Shown: positions 25,888 through 35,880, counted from the first letter of the stretch. The stretch is DNA of 64,000 nt from Bradyrhizobium sp. BTAi1 (GCF_000015165.1 NC_009485.1:3202001-3266000); one strand, 5' to 3'. Notes: generated by a model not told the origin, from the sequence alone. Numbers and translations are program-made.

Positions 25888-27348
25888 GTGACGGCCTTCG
25901 GTAAGCTGATCCGCACCACGGCGTTCCGGTTGACGCTGGTCTATCTGCTGTTGTTTGCGTTGTTTGCCGCCTCGCTGCTCGGCTATTTCGCCTGGAACAC
26001 CCGCCGTCTCATTACGGAGCAGATCTCGACCACGGTCACCGCCGAGATCAGCGAGATGACCGACATTTTCTCCCATCGCGGTCTGCGCGGCCTGGTCTAC
26101 AACATCGAGAACCGCGCTTTGCGCCCCGGCGCCAATCTCTATCTGATCACCACGCCGACGGGGCAGGCGATCGCCGGCAATGTCGGCTCGCTCGCCCCGG
26201 GCGTGATGGGCTCGTCCGGCTGGTCGGAGACGTTCTATCGCCGGCTCGACGATTCCAGCGAGCAGAACCACCGCGCGCTGGTCTATGTCACGCAGCTGTC
26301 GAGCGGCTTTCGCCTTCTGATCGGTCGTGATCTGGAGGAGCGGCGGCGGCTGTTCGGGATAGTCGCCAAGGCGGCGCAATGGTCGGTGCTGGTGGTCGTC
26401 GTGCTCGGCATCGGCGGCGGCATCTTCGTGGCGCGGCGCGTCCTGCAGCGGATCGATGCGATGACCGGGACGACGCGCCGGATCATGGACGGCGATCTCA
26501 CGGGGCGGCTGCCGGTCGGACGCAGTGGCGACGAACTCGATCGTCTGGCGGAAAATCTCAACGCGATGCTGGAGCGCATCGAGGCGCTGATGACCGGCCT
26601 CAAGGAGGTCTCCGACAATATCGCGCATGATCTGAAGACACCTCTGACGCGGCTGCGCAACCGCGCCGAGGAGGCGCTGGCGAAATCGCGCTCCGAGGAC
26701 GAGTATCGCGCCGCGCTGGAGCGCACGATCGAAGAGTCCGATGGCCTCATCCGAACCTTCAATGCGCTGCTGATGATCGCGCGCGCGGAGTCGGGGCAGG
26801 CGCGCGGCGACATGGTCGAATTCGATGCGGCGGAGGTCGCCGGCGGCATCCACGAGCTGTATGAGCCGCTCGCCGAGGACAACGACATGACCTTGCGCGT
26901 CAAGGCGGCGGCAGCACCGGTGCATGGCAATCGCGAGCTGATCAGCCAGGCGCTTGCCAATCTCGTCGAGAACGCGATCAAATACGGCAAGCCGGCGGCG
27001 CTGCCGCTCGATCCGAATGCGGCGGCGGCGACGCGCGAGATCCTGATCGAGGCGCGGCGCGAGGGCGGTCAGGTGCTGCTCAGCGTGACCGATCATGGCG
27101 AGGGCATTCCGGAGGCCGAGCGCAAGCACGCCGTCGAGCGTTTTGTTCGGCTCGAGGCATCCCGCACCTTGCCGGGTTCCGGGCTGGGACTCAGTCTCGC
27201 TTCGGCGGTTGCGACCTTGCATGGCGGCGAATTGCGGCTTGGCGACGCCAGGCCGGGGCTGATCGCGACCCTCGTTCTGCCCGCGGGCGCCGGGGTGCCC
27301 GCGAAGCTTGCGGCGCCGACACAGGATGTGCCACAGAAGGCCGCATGA
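25888..27348 (+). CDS. Membrane sensor histidine kinase upstream of glnE
   Basis: 486 residues from GTG 25888 (gaggacagg upstream; protein starts MTAFGKLIRTTAFRLTLVYL). An upstream TTG at 25825 is less plausible. Transmembrane helix 1 (about 15-35), a periplasmic domain of about 120 residues, transmembrane helix 2 (SVLVVVVLGIGGGIFVARRV), HAMP, a HisKA helix with VSDNIAHDLKTPLTRLRNRA and an ATPase domain with NLVENAIKYG, DHGEGIPE and PGSGLGLSLA. Its last codon overlaps the glnE ATG (ATGA). No regulator is adjacent; the best partner is the OmpR regulator at 18769. Confidence 0.92.
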   Translation: MTAFGKLIRTTAFRLTLVYLLLFALFAASLLGYFAWNTRRLITEQISTTVTAEISEMTDIFSHRGLRGLVYNIENRALRPGANLYLITTPTGQAIAGNVGSLAPGVMGSSGWSETFYRRLDDSSEQNHRALVYVTQLSSGFRLLIGRDLEERRRLFGIVAKAAQWSVLVVVVLGIGGGIFVARRVLQRIDAMTGTTRRIMDGDLTGRLPVGRSGDELDRLAENLNAMLERIEALMTGLKEVSDNIAHDLKTPLTRLRNRAEEALAKSRSEDEYRAALERTIEESDGLIRTFNALLMIARAESGQARGDMVEFDAAEVAGGIHELYEPLAEDNDMTLRVKAAAAPVHGNRELISQALANLVENAIKYGKPAALPLDPNAAAATREILIEARREGGQVLLSVTDHGEGIPEAERKHAVERFVRLEASRTLPGSGLGLSLASAVATLHGGELRLGDARPGLIATLVLPAGAGVPAKLAAPTQDVPQKAA

Positions 27349-30302
27349 CCTCATCCGCGCCGGGAAACGCGGACGGGCAGATCCTGGCCGAACGTTTCGT
27401 TTCCGGCCCGCATGTCCGTGCGCCCGACAAAGCCGAACATCGCCTCAATGAATGGCTCGCCGAACTCGAGCCATCCTTGGCTGCTTCGCTTCGCGCGTTG
27501 CTGGCCAAGGGCTTGCCGCGGAGCATCCTGCTCGGCATTGCCGAGTGCTCGCCCTATCTGTTCGATCTCGTCCGGGCCGATGCCCGCCGCTTCGAGCGCC
27601 TGTTGCGTTCCGAGCCGCAGGCGCATCTGGCCGAGCTGATCAGCCGCACCGGCCGCGAGGTGTTCGCCGCGACCAGTGAGGCCGACGTCATGCGCCTGCT
27701 GCGGCAGCTGAAGTCGGAAGCGGCGCTGTTGATCGCGCTGTGCGACATCGGCGGCGTCTGGCCGGTCATGCAAGTGACGGCGGCACTGACCGATGTCGCG
27801 GTCTCGGCGGTGCAGATGGCGCTGCGATATCTGCTGCGGCAGGAGGCGGTGCGCGGCCGACTGGCGCCGCGCGATGCCGACGATCCGGAGCAGGGCTGCG
27901 GCCTGTTCGTGCTCGCAATGGGCAAGATGGGCGCCGGCGAGCTGAACTATTCCAGCGATATCGATTTGATCGTGTTCTTCGATCCCGAGGTCCATTCGCT
28001 GGCCCGCGACATCGAGCCGCAGCCGTTCTTCGTCCGCGTCACCCAGGCGCTCGCCCGGCTGCTGCAGAGCCGCACCGCCGATGGCTATGTGTTCCGCGTC
28101 GACCTCAGACTGCGGCCGGATCCGGCCTCGACCCAGGTGGCGATGTCGACCGAGGCGGCGCTGCATTACTACGAGCGGGAAGGGCGCACCTGGGAGCGTG
28201 CCGCGATGATCAAGGCGCGCATCTGTGCCGGCGACGTCGCCGCCGGCGAGGCGATGCTGGCAGAGCTGTCGCCCTTCGTCTGGCGCAAGCATCTCGACTT
28301 CCAGGCACTGACCGACGTGCACGACATGAAGCGCCAGATGCAGGTGTATCGCGGTCACAGCGAGATCGCGGTTGAGGGGCATAACGTCAAGGTCGGGCGC
28401 GGCGGCATTCGCGAGATCGAGTTTTTCGCCCAGACCCAGCAATTGATCGCCGGTGGACGGCATCCCGAGCTGCGGGTGCGTCCCACGCTGCAGGCGCTCG
28501 GCGTTCTCACGGCCAGCAAATGGATCACCGAGCAGGCGCGGGACGAGCTCACTACGGCCTACGAATTCCTGCGCCGGGTCGAGCATCGGCTGCAGATGAT
28601 GGCGGACGAGCAGATCCACAGCCTGCCTGACGACGCCGAGGGCGTCAGCCGCTTCGCCTGTTTCTTCGGCTATGAGAGCCGCGAACGCTTTGCGAGCGAT
28701 CTGCTGTTCCATCTCAATATCGTGCAGGGACATTACGCACGGCTGTTCGAAGGCGACCCGACCGGTACGGTCAGCCTGCCACCGGTGAATTACGGCGCGG
28801 GTCCCGATGAGCCGCGCCTGATGGAACATCTTGCGGGGCTGGGTTTCCGCGATCCGGTCATGGTCGCCAAGACCTTGCAGCAATGGCTGGCGGGCGAGTA
28901 TCGCGTGTTCCGGACCGAGGCGACACGCACCAGCTTCACCGAGTTCCTGCCGGCGCTGATCGATGGCCTCGCCCATGCCGACGAGCCGGACCGCGCCGTC
29001 GTTGCCTTCGACCGCTTTCTGCAGGCGCTGCAGCTCGGCGGACGGCTCATTTCGTTGCTTGGGCAGAACCGCGATCTGGTGGCGCTGGTGGCGCTCGTGC
29101 TCGGCGCTGCGCCGCGGCTCGGCGATATGCTGGCGAGGCAGCCGCGGCTGATGGATGGCCTGATCGATCCGCGCTTCTTCGGCGCCATGCCGGACAAGCG
29201 GGAATTGTCGCAGCGCCTGGCTGCGACCCTGCAGGACGCCGGCACCTATGAGGAGTTTCTCGACCGTCTCCGGCTGTTCGGCCAGGAAAGCCTGTTCCTG
29301 ATCGGCACGCGCATTCTTTCCGGCACCGTCTCGGCGCAGCAGGCCGGAACCGCCTTTGCCGATGTCGCCGAGGGCATCGTTCACACCGTCCACGGTCTGG
29401 TCACGGAGCGCTTCGCCGCCCAGCATGGCCGCATCAAGGGCCAGGAAACCGCGATCATCGCGATGGGCCGGCTCGGCGCCCGGGAAATGACGGCGTCGTC
29501 GGATCTGGACCTGATCCTGCTCTATGACTTCGACGCCGACGAACCGGATTCCGACGGTGAGCGTTCGCTGCAGGGCGCGCATTATTTCGCGCGCTTCACG
29601 CAGCGGCTGATCTCCGCCTTCACCTCGCGTACCAATTACGGCGTGCTCTACGACATCGACATGCGGCTGCGGCCGTCGGGCCGCGCCGGTCCGCTCGCGT
29701 CGCATCTCGACTCCTTCGCGCATTATCAGGAGCGGGAGGCCTGGACATGGGAGCATATGGCGCTGACGCGCGCTCGCGTCATCTCCGCTTCACCGGCCTT
29801 TCGCGCCCGCATCGAAGAGATCATCCAGACCGCGCTGCGGCGGCCGCGCGACCCGGTTGCCATCGCGCGTGATGTCGCCGACATGCGCCGGGCAATCGCG
29901 GCCGAGAAGGGCGAGGCGGATCTGTGGGACCTCAAGCACGCCGCGGGCGGCATGGTCGACATCGATTTCGTCGCGCAATATTTGCAGCTCGTGCATGCGG
30001 CGACCAAGCCGGAGATCCTCGATGTCAGCTCGCTGCAGGTGCTCGACCATGCAGAGCGGCTCGGCGTGCTGCCGCGCGCCGATGCCGTGATCCTGCGCCA
30101 TGCGGCACGGCTCTATCATGACTTGACGCAGATCCTGCGGCTCTGCGTCAGCGACAAGTTCAAGCCGGATCAGGCCGGGGAGGACCTGCTGCGCGTGTTG
30201 GCCCGCGCCGGCGACGCGCCGGATTTTTCGGCGCTCGAGGCGCGCTTGCGTGAAACCCAGAGCGAAGTGCGCCGGGTGTTCACGTCACTGTTGGAGGAAT
30301 AG
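27345..30302 (+). CDS. glnE: Bifunctional glutamine synthetase adenylyltransferase/deadenylylase
   Basis: 985 residues, the normal length for GlnE. Two nucleotidyltransferase domains are visible, each with its GlnE metal-binding signature: the N-terminal deadenylylase (NYSSDIDLIVFFD, preceded by LAMGKMGAGEL, about residue 200) and the C-terminal adenylyltransferase (TASSDLDLILLYD, preceded by IAMGRLGAREM, about residue 715). A helical linker joins them. GlnE adenylylates glutamine synthetase when nitrogen is plentiful and reverses this under limitation, steered by PII. It is translationally coupled to the kinase upstream. Confidence 0.97.
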   Translation: MTSSAPGNADGQILAERFVSGPHVRAPDKAEHRLNEWLAELEPSLAASLRALLAKGLPRSILLGIAECSPYLFDLVRADARRFERLLRSEPQAHLAELISRTGREVFAATSEADVMRLLRQLKSEAALLIALCDIGGVWPVMQVTAALTDVAVSAVQMALRYLLRQEAVRGRLAPRDADDPEQGCGLFVLAMGKMGAGELNYSSDIDLIVFFDPEVHSLARDIEPQPFFVRVTQALARLLQSRTADGYVFRVDLRLRPDPASTQVAMSTEAALHYYEREGRTWERAAMIKARICAGDVAAGEAMLAELSPFVWRKHLDFQALTDVHDMKRQMQVYRGHSEIAVEGHNVKVGRGGIREIEFFAQTQQLIAGGRHPELRVRPTLQALGVLTASKWITEQARDELTTAYEFLRRVEHRLQMMADEQIHSLPDDAEGVSRFACFFGYESRERFASDLLFHLNIVQGHYARLFEGDPTGTVSLPPVNYGAGPDEPRLMEHLAGLGFRDPVMVAKTLQQWLAGEYRVFRTEATRTSFTEFLPALIDGLAHADEPDRAVVAFDRFLQALQLGGRLISLLGQNRDLVALVALVLGAAPRLGDMLARQPRLMDGLIDPRFFGAMPDKRELSQRLAATLQDAGTYEEFLDRLRLFGQESLFLIGTRILSGTVSAQQAGTAFADVAEGIVHTVHGLVTERFAAQHGRIKGQETAIIAMGRLGAREMTASSDLDLILLYDFDADEPDSDGERSLQGAHYFARFTQRLISAFTSRTNYGVLYDIDMRLRPSGRAGPLASHLDSFAHYQEREAWTWEHMALTRARVISASPAFRARIEEIIQTALRRPRDPVAIARDVADMRRAIAAEKGEADLWDLKHAAGGMVDIDFVAQYLQLVHAATKPEILDVSSLQVLDHAERLGVLPRADAVILRHAARLYHDLTQILRLCVSDKFKPDQAGEDLLRVLARAGDAPDFSALEARLRETQSEVRRVFTSLLEE

Positions 30303-30339
30303 CTGAACGCGAGCGATCGGGCTGCCGGGGAGCCGCGCG

Positions 30340-30582
30340 CTACGCTTTTTCCTTGGCGACCGCCGCCTGCTTCAGCCTGCCGATCGCTTCCTTCACCGCC
30401 GGATCAAGTCCGGCGCCGCCGGCGTCGTGATGCGCGAAGATGCTCTTCAGCATCCGCGGGTCCCAGAACTTCTTGATGTGCTCGGCGACGCCGCTCACGG
30501 CCTGCTCGCCGCCCTGGGATTGGAAGAACTTGCCGATCTGGTTGGCCATGTAGACCAGGCGGTCGTGGGTGCTATGCGACAT
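30340..30582 (-). CDS. fdsD: NAD-dependent formate dehydrogenase delta subunit
   Basis: 80 residues from ATG 30582 (MSHSTHDRLVYMANQIGKFF), then FWDPRMLKSIFAHHD and a Lys/Ala-rich tail. This is the small FdsD subunit that ends fds operons and is needed for full activity of the soluble enzyme. It overlaps the end of fdhD by 11 bp. A longer upstream frame to 30684 was rejected because it lies inside fdhD and lacks family similarity. Confidence 0.9.
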   Translation of the reverse strand: MSHSTHDRLVYMANQIGKFFQSQGGEQAVSGVAEHIKKFWDPRMLKSIFAHHDAGGAGLDPAVKEAIGRLKQAAVAKEKA

Positions 30583-31420
30583 GGGGTGTGTCCGTCTGTG
30601 CTGATCGCGCGCCGGTCTCGGCACTCGCGACGATCCGTTCGGGATGGGTGAAGATTTCGAAGCCGTCATTGCGGGCGACCGCAATCAGCGTGATGCCGGC
30701 GGCCTCGGCCATGCGGATGGCGAGCGCGGTGGGGGCGGAGACGGCGACCAGCACGGGCGCGCCCATCGCCGCCGCCTTCTGCACCAGTTCGACCGAGACC
30801 CGGCTCGTCATGATCACGAGTCCTTCGCTGGCCGCGCAGCGCGACTGCGCCAAATGGCCTGCGAGCTTGTCGAGCGCGTTGTGGCGGCCGACATCCTCGC
30901 GCAGGCTCACGATGCCGCGCGCCGGCGTCCAGAACGCCGCGGCATGCACGGCGCGGGTCTCGTGGTTGAGCTTCTGCAACGGCTCGATCGCCGCCAGCGC
31001 GGCCATGACGTCACGTGGGGCGAAGCGCCGGCCCGCCGCGACATGTGCTGCCGGGCGTACCGCTTCGGCGAGGGAGTCGATGCCGCACAGGCCGCAGCCG
31101 GTGGGGCCCGCGATGTTGCGGCGGCGCTCGGCCAGGCGTTCAGCCAACGCGTCGGGCAGCCACATGCGCAACTCGATGCCGTCATCCAGCGCGACGATAT
31201 CGAGCGAGACGATCTCATCGCGGCTGGCGACGAGACCCTCGTTGAGGCTGAAGCCGATGGCGAAATCGGCAAGATCCTGCGGCGTCGCCATCATGACGGC
31301 CTGGGTGCCGCCATTATAGGTCAGTGCGACCGCGGTCTCCTCCGGAACGCGGCGGTGGCCCTCGGTGAGGGCTCCGTCGCGCCAGACCAGACGATCCGCG
31401 ATGCGCACTGCATCGGTCAT
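30572..31420 (-). CDS. fdhD: Formate dehydrogenase accessory sulfurtransferase FdhD (FdsC)
   Basis: 282 residues from ATG 31420. The family motifs are ADFAIGFSLNEGLV, the conserved Cys pair GPTGCGLCGIDSL (CXXC, sulfur transfer from IscS to the molybdenum cofactor) and REDVGRHNALDKLAGH. It matures the bis-MGD cofactor of the catalytic subunit encoded just upstream. The start lies 1 base past the fdsA stop, indicating coupling. An extension to 31480 would read back into fdsA and was not used. Confidence 0.93.
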   Translation of the reverse strand: MTDAVRIADRLVWRDGALTEGHRRVPEETAVALTYNGGTQAVMMATPQDLADFAIGFSLNEGLVASRDEIVSLDIVALDDGIELRMWLPDALAERLAERRRNIAGPTGCGLCGIDSLAEAVRPAAHVAAGRRFAPRDVMAALAAIEPLQKLNHETRAVHAAAFWTPARGIVSLREDVGRHNALDKLAGHLAQSRCAASEGLVIMTSRVSVELVQKAAAMGAPVLVAVSAPTALAIRMAEAAGITLIAVARNDGFEIFTHPERIVASAETGARSAQTDTPHVA

Positions 31421-31421
31421 G

Positions 31422-34301
31422 CTACTCCGCCGCCTCCACGATCGGGGCGATGCGGCGCGAGTTGCGGGCCTGCTCGTCATAGGCCTTCTGCCAGTCCGAC
31501 GGGCCGTTGGACTGCGACACCTGCACCGCCGTGACCTTGTACTCCGGACAATTGGTCGCCCAGTCGGAATAGTCCGTCGTGATGACGTTGGCCTGGGTCA
31601 GCGGATGGTGGAAGGTGGTGTAGACCACGCCCGGCGCCACACGCTCGGAGATCAGCGCATGCAAGGTGGTCTCGCCGGCACGGCTGGTCAGCCGCACCCA
31701 GTCGCCGTCGCGGATGCCGCGCTGCTCGGCGTCGTGCGGATGGATCTCCAGCACGTCCTCGCCATGCCACACCACGTTGTCGGTGCGCCGCGTCTGGGCG
31801 CCGACATTGTACTGCGACAGGATGCGGCCGGTGGTGAGCAACAGCGGGAAGCGCGGGCCGGTGCGCTCGTCGGTCGCGACGTATTCGGTGACCACGAACT
31901 TGCCCTTGCCGCGGACGAAGCCGTCGACATGCATGATCGGCGAGCCCTCGGGATAGGTTTCGTTGCAGGGCCACTGCACCGAGCCCATCTCCTCGAGCTT
32001 CTGATAGGAGACGCCGGTGAAGGTCGGCGTCAGCGCCGCGATCTCGTCCATGATCTCCGAAGGATGGTTGTACTTCATCTCGAAGCCCATCGCCTTGGCG
32101 AGACCGATCGTGACCTCCCAGTCGGCGAGGCCGTTGCGCGGCGTCATCACCTTGCGGACGCGCTGGATGCGACGCTCGGCGTTGGTGAAGGTGCCGTCCT
32201 TCTCCAGGAAGGTCGAGCCGGGCAGGAAGACGTGGGCGTAGTTGGCGGTCTCGTTCAGGAACAGGTCCTGGACGATGACGCATTCCATCGCCGACAGCGC
32301 CTGCACGACATGCGTGGTGTTCGGATCCGACTGCAGGATGTCCTCGCCCTGCACGTACAGCCCCTTGAAGGTGCCGTCGATCGCGGAGTCGAACATGTTG
32401 GGGATGCGCAGGCCCGGCTCAGGGTTGAGCTTGACGTTCCACATCGCCTCGAACTGGTCGCGCACCGCGTCGCCCGAGATGTGCCGGTAGCCCGGCAGTT
32501 CGTGCGGGAACGAGCCCATGTCGCAGGAGCCCTGCACGTTGTTCTGGCCGCGCAGCGGGTTCACGCCGACGCCGCGGCGACCGATATTGCCGGTCGCCAT
32601 CGCGAGGTTGGCGATTGCGATCACCGTGGTCGAGCCCTGGCTGTGCTCGGTGACGCCCAGGCCGTAATAGATCGCGCCATTGCCGCCGGTGGCGTAGAGG
32701 CGGGCGGCGCCGCGGATCGCTTCCGGGTCGACGCCCGAGATGGCGGCGATTGCCTCCGGGCTGTTCTTCTCCAGCGCGACGAACTCGGCCCAGTCCTGGA
32801 ACTCGCTCCAATCGCAGCGCTCGCGCACGAAGGTCTCGTTGACGAGGCCTTCGGTGACGATCACATGCGCCATCGCGGTCATGATCGCGACGTTGGTGCC
32901 GGGCAGCAGCGGCAAGTGATAGTCTGCCTCGATATGCGCCGACTTCACGAGATCGATCTTGCGCGGATCGACCACAATCAGCTTGGCGCCCTGGCGCAGC
33001 CGCTTCTTCATGCGCGAGCCGAACACCGGATGTGCGTCGGTCGGATTGGCGCCGATCACCATGATGACGTCGGAGTCCTCGACCGAGTCGAAGTCCTGCG
33101 TGCCGGCCGAAGTGCCGAAGGTGGTGGCGAGGCCGTAGCCGGTGGGCGAGTGGCAGACGCGGGCGCAGGTGTCGACATTGTTGTTGCCGAAGCCGGCGCG
33201 GATCAGCTTCTGCACCAGATAGGTCTCTTCGTTGGTGCAGCGCGACGAGGTGATGCCGCCGATCGAGTCGCGGCCATACTTGGCCTGGATGCCGCGCATC
33301 TTCTGGGCCGCAAAGGTGAAGGCCTCGTCATAGGAAACCTCGCGCCAGGGCTGATCGATGCTCTCGCGGATCATCGGCTTGAGGATGCGCTCCTTGTGGG
33401 TCGCATAGCCATAGGCGAAGCGGCCCTTGACGCAGGAATGGCCGCGATTGGCCTTGCCGTCCTTGTACGGCACCATGCGCACGATTTCCTCGCCGCGCAT
33501 CTCCGCCTTGAAGGTGCAGCCGACGCCGCAATAGGCGCAGGTGGTGACCGCCGAATGCTCGGGCTGGCCGATCTCGATCACGCTCTTCTCGGTCAGGGTC
33601 GCGGTCGGGCAGGCCTGCACGCAGGCGCCGCAGGACACACACTCCGAACCGAGGAAGCTCTCGCTCATGCCCGGCGACACCCGGCTGTCGAAGCCGCGGC
33701 CGGAGATGGTCAGCGCGAACGTGCCCTGGACCTCCTCGCAAGCGCGGACGCAGCGCGAGCAGACGATGCACTTGGAGGGATCGTAGGTGAAATAGGGGTT
33801 CGACTCGTCCTTCGGCAGCCAGGCCGGGTTGGCTTCGCCGCAGGCGTCGGCGAACACGTGGTTCTCACCCTGGTTGCCGTAGCGCACGTCGCGCAGGCCG
33901 ACCGCGCCGGCCATGTCCTGCAACTCGCAATCGCCATTGGCGGCGCAGGTCAGGCAGTCGAGCGGATGGTCGGAGATGTAGAGCTCCATCACGCCTTTGC
34001 GCAGCTTCTTCAGCCGCTCGGTCTGGGTGTGGACGACGAGCCCCGGCGCCACCGGCGTGGTGCAGGAGGCCGGCGTGCCGGCACGGCCCTCGACCTCGAC
34101 GAGGCAGAGTCGGCAGGAGCCGAACGCGTCGACCATGTCGGTCGCGCATAGTTTCGGGATCTGCGTGCCGGCCTCCATGGCCGCGCGCATGATCGAGGTG
34201 CCCGCGGGAACGGTGATGCTCTGGCCGTCGATGGTGAGCGTCACCATCGTTTCGGACTTGGAGCGCGGGGTGCCGTAATCGGTTTCGTGGATGAGTGACA
34301 T
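31422..34301 (-). CDS. fdsA: NAD-dependent formate dehydrogenase alpha (catalytic) subunit
   Basis: 959 residues from ATG 34301 (MSLIHETDYGTPRSKSETMV). Domain order: an N-terminal 2Fe-2S ferredoxin domain (FGSCRLCLVEVEG), a His-Cys3 cluster region (HPLDCLTCAANGDCELQ), two 4Fe-4S ferredoxin motifs (CIVCSRCVRACEE and CVSCGACVQACPT), a further 4Fe-4S site (CAYCGVGCTFKAE) and the molybdopterin domains. The metal ligand is Cys383 in NVDTCARVCHSP; E. coli FdhF has selenocysteine at this place. It oxidises formate to CO2 and passes electrons to FdsB. Central gene of the canonical fdsG-B-A-C-D order. Confidence 0.96.
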   Translation of the reverse strand: MSLIHETDYGTPRSKSETMVTLTIDGQSITVPAGTSIMRAAMEAGTQIPKLCATDMVDAFGSCRLCLVEVEGRAGTPASCTTPVAPGLVVHTQTERLKKLRKGVMELYISDHPLDCLTCAANGDCELQDMAGAVGLRDVRYGNQGENHVFADACGEANPAWLPKDESNPYFTYDPSKCIVCSRCVRACEEVQGTFALTISGRGFDSRVSPGMSESFLGSECVSCGACVQACPTATLTEKSVIEIGQPEHSAVTTCAYCGVGCTFKAEMRGEEIVRMVPYKDGKANRGHSCVKGRFAYGYATHKERILKPMIRESIDQPWREVSYDEAFTFAAQKMRGIQAKYGRDSIGGITSSRCTNEETYLVQKLIRAGFGNNNVDTCARVCHSPTGYGLATTFGTSAGTQDFDSVEDSDVIMVIGANPTDAHPVFGSRMKKRLRQGAKLIVVDPRKIDLVKSAHIEADYHLPLLPGTNVAIMTAMAHVIVTEGLVNETFVRERCDWSEFQDWAEFVALEKNSPEAIAAISGVDPEAIRGAARLYATGGNGAIYYGLGVTEHSQGSTTVIAIANLAMATGNIGRRGVGVNPLRGQNNVQGSCDMGSFPHELPGYRHISGDAVRDQFEAMWNVKLNPEPGLRIPNMFDSAIDGTFKGLYVQGEDILQSDPNTTHVVQALSAMECVIVQDLFLNETANYAHVFLPGSTFLEKDGTFTNAERRIQRVRKVMTPRNGLADWEVTIGLAKAMGFEMKYNHPSEIMDEIAALTPTFTGVSYQKLEEMGSVQWPCNETYPEGSPIMHVDGFVRGKGKFVVTEYVATDERTGPRFPLLLTTGRILSQYNVGAQTRRTDNVVWHGEDVLEIHPHDAEQRGIRDGDWVRLTSRAGETTLHALISERVAPGVVYTTFHHPLTQANVITTDYSDWATNCPEYKVTAVQVSQSNGPSDWQKAYDEQARNSRRIAPIVEAAE

Positions 34302-34323
34302 GGCGGTGTCCTTTCCCGAATGT

Positions 34324-35880
34324 CTATTCCGCAGCCTGCAGGCGCGGCTGCTGAGGTCCGAAGTCCTCACGGAAGTGTTTCAGCGCTGATAGCACAGGAT
34401 AGGGCGTGAAGCCGCCGAGGGCGCACAGCGAGCCGAGCTTCATAGTGCCGCAGAGGTCTTCGACCAGCGCAATGTTCTCGGCGACGCGCTCGCCGCGGCG
34501 GATCTTGTCGATGGTCTCGGCGCCGCGCGTCGAGCCGATGCGGCAGGGCGTGCACTTGCCGCAGGATTCGATGGCGCAGAACTCCATCGCGAAGCGCGCC
34601 TGCTTCGACATGTCGACGGTGTCGTCGAACACGACGATGCCGCCATGGCCGATCAGGCCATCCTTGGCGGCGAACGCCTCGTAGTCGAACGGGGTATCGA
34701 ACAGCGCCCGCGGGAAGTAGGCGCCGAGCGGCCCGCCGACCTGCACCGCGCGCACCGGGCGGCCAGTGAAGGTGCCGCCGCCGATGTCGTCGACCAGTTC
34801 ACCGAGCGTGATGCCGAACGCGGTCTCGAACAGGCCGCCGAACTTGACGTTCCCCGCGATCTGGATCGGCATCGTGCCGCGCGAGCGCCCCATGCCGAAA
34901 TCGGCATAGGCCTTGGCGCCCTCGTCGAGGATGAAGGGAATGGCGGCGAACGACAGCAGATTGTTGACGACGGTCGGCTTGCCGAACAGGCCGTGATGCG
35001 CCGGCAGTGGCGGCTTGGCGCGGACCACGCCGCGCTTGCCTTCCAGGCTCTCCATCAACGCGGTCTCTTCGCCGCACACATAGGCGCCGGCGCCGGTGCG
35101 GACCTCGAGATCGAAGGTGTAGTTGGAGCCGGCGATCTTGTCGCCGAGCAGGCCGGCCTTCTTGGCGATCTCGATCGCCTTGGCCATGGTCGCGATCGCG
35201 TGCGGATATTCCGAGCGGGTGTAGATGTAGCCCTTGGTGGCGCCCACCGCGATGCCGCAGATGGTCATGCCTTCGATCAGCACGAAGGGATCCCCCTCCA
35301 TCAGCATGCGGTCGGCGAAGGTGCCGCTGTCGCCTTCATCGGCGTTGCAGATGACGTATTTGCGATCGGCCGCGGTCTGCGACACCGTCTTCCACTTGAT
35401 GCCGGTCGGGAAGCCGGCGCCGCCACGGCCGCGCAGGCCGGACGTCGTGACCTCGGCGATGACCGCATCCGGCGTCAGCGTCAGGGCGCGGGTGAGGCCC
35501 TTGTAGCCGCCATGGGCGCGGTAGTCGTCCAGCGAGAGCGGATCGACGATGCCGCAGCGGGCGAAGGTGAGGCGGGTCTGCCGCTTCAGCCACGGAATCT
35601 CCTCGGTCAGGCCGAGCGACAGTTTATGCGGCTTGTCGGCGATGATGGCGTCGAGCAGCGACGGCGCGTCGTCAGCGGTCACCGGACCGAAGCCGAACCG
35701 GCCCTGCGCCGTCTCCAGCTCGACCAGCGGCTCCAGCCAGTACAGGCCGCGGGACCCGTTGCGGACGATCTCGACCTCGGCTCCGCGTTCAAGCGCAGCC
35801 TTGTGCAAGGCCTGCGCAACCTCATCGGCGCCGACGGCGAGCGCGCCGGCATCACACGGGACAAAAAGACGCACGCTCAT
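34324..35880 (-). CDS. fdsB: NAD-dependent formate dehydrogenase beta subunit (FMN/NAD site)
   Basis: 518 residues. The N-terminal 120 form a thioredoxin-like 2Fe-2S-type domain; the rest is homologous to NuoF. The FMN/NADH-binding part carries SGLRGRGGAGFPTGIKW and YVICNADEGDSGTFADRML, plus GAGAYVCGEETALMESLEG. The 4Fe-4S ligands are in SCGKCTPCRIGSTRG near the C-terminus. It transfers electrons from the alpha subunit to NAD+. Its start overlaps the fdsG stop by four bases; fdsA follows after 22 bp. Confidence 0.95.
   Translation of the reverse strand: MSVRLFVPCDAGALAVGADEVAQALHKAALERGAEVEIVRNGSRGLYWLEPLVELETAQGRFGFGPVTADDAPSLLDAIIADKPHKLSLGLTEEIPWLKRQTRLTFARCGIVDPLSLDDYRAHGGYKGLTRALTLTPDAVIAEVTTSGLRGRGGAGFPTGIKWKTVSQTAADRKYVICNADEGDSGTFADRMLMEGDPFVLIEGMTICGIAVGATKGYIYTRSEYPHAIATMAKAIEIAKKAGLLGDKIAGSNYTFDLEVRTGAGAYVCGEETALMESLEGKRGVVRAKPPLPAHHGLFGKPTVVNNLLSFAAIPFILDEGAKAYADFGMGRSRGTMPIQIAGNVKFGGLFETAFGITLGELVDDIGGGTFTGRPVRAVQVGGPLGAYFPRALFDTPFDYEAFAAKDGLIGHGGIVVFDDTVDMSKQARFAMEFCAIESCGKCTPCRIGSTRGAETIDKIRRGERVAENIALVEDLCGTMKLGSLCALGGFTPYPVLSALKHFREDFGPQQPRLQAAE

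Noticed and set aside
27351..29756. 801-codon minus-strand open frame opposite glnE
   Set aside because: Antisense shadow of glnE; Arg/Gln/His-rich with no recognisable fold.
31365..34151. 928-codon open frame on the plus strand opposite fdsA
   Set aside because: Composition artefact of high-GC DNA: Arg/His/Ala-rich, no domain, and fully antisense to a gene with clear iron-sulfur and molybdopterin motifs.
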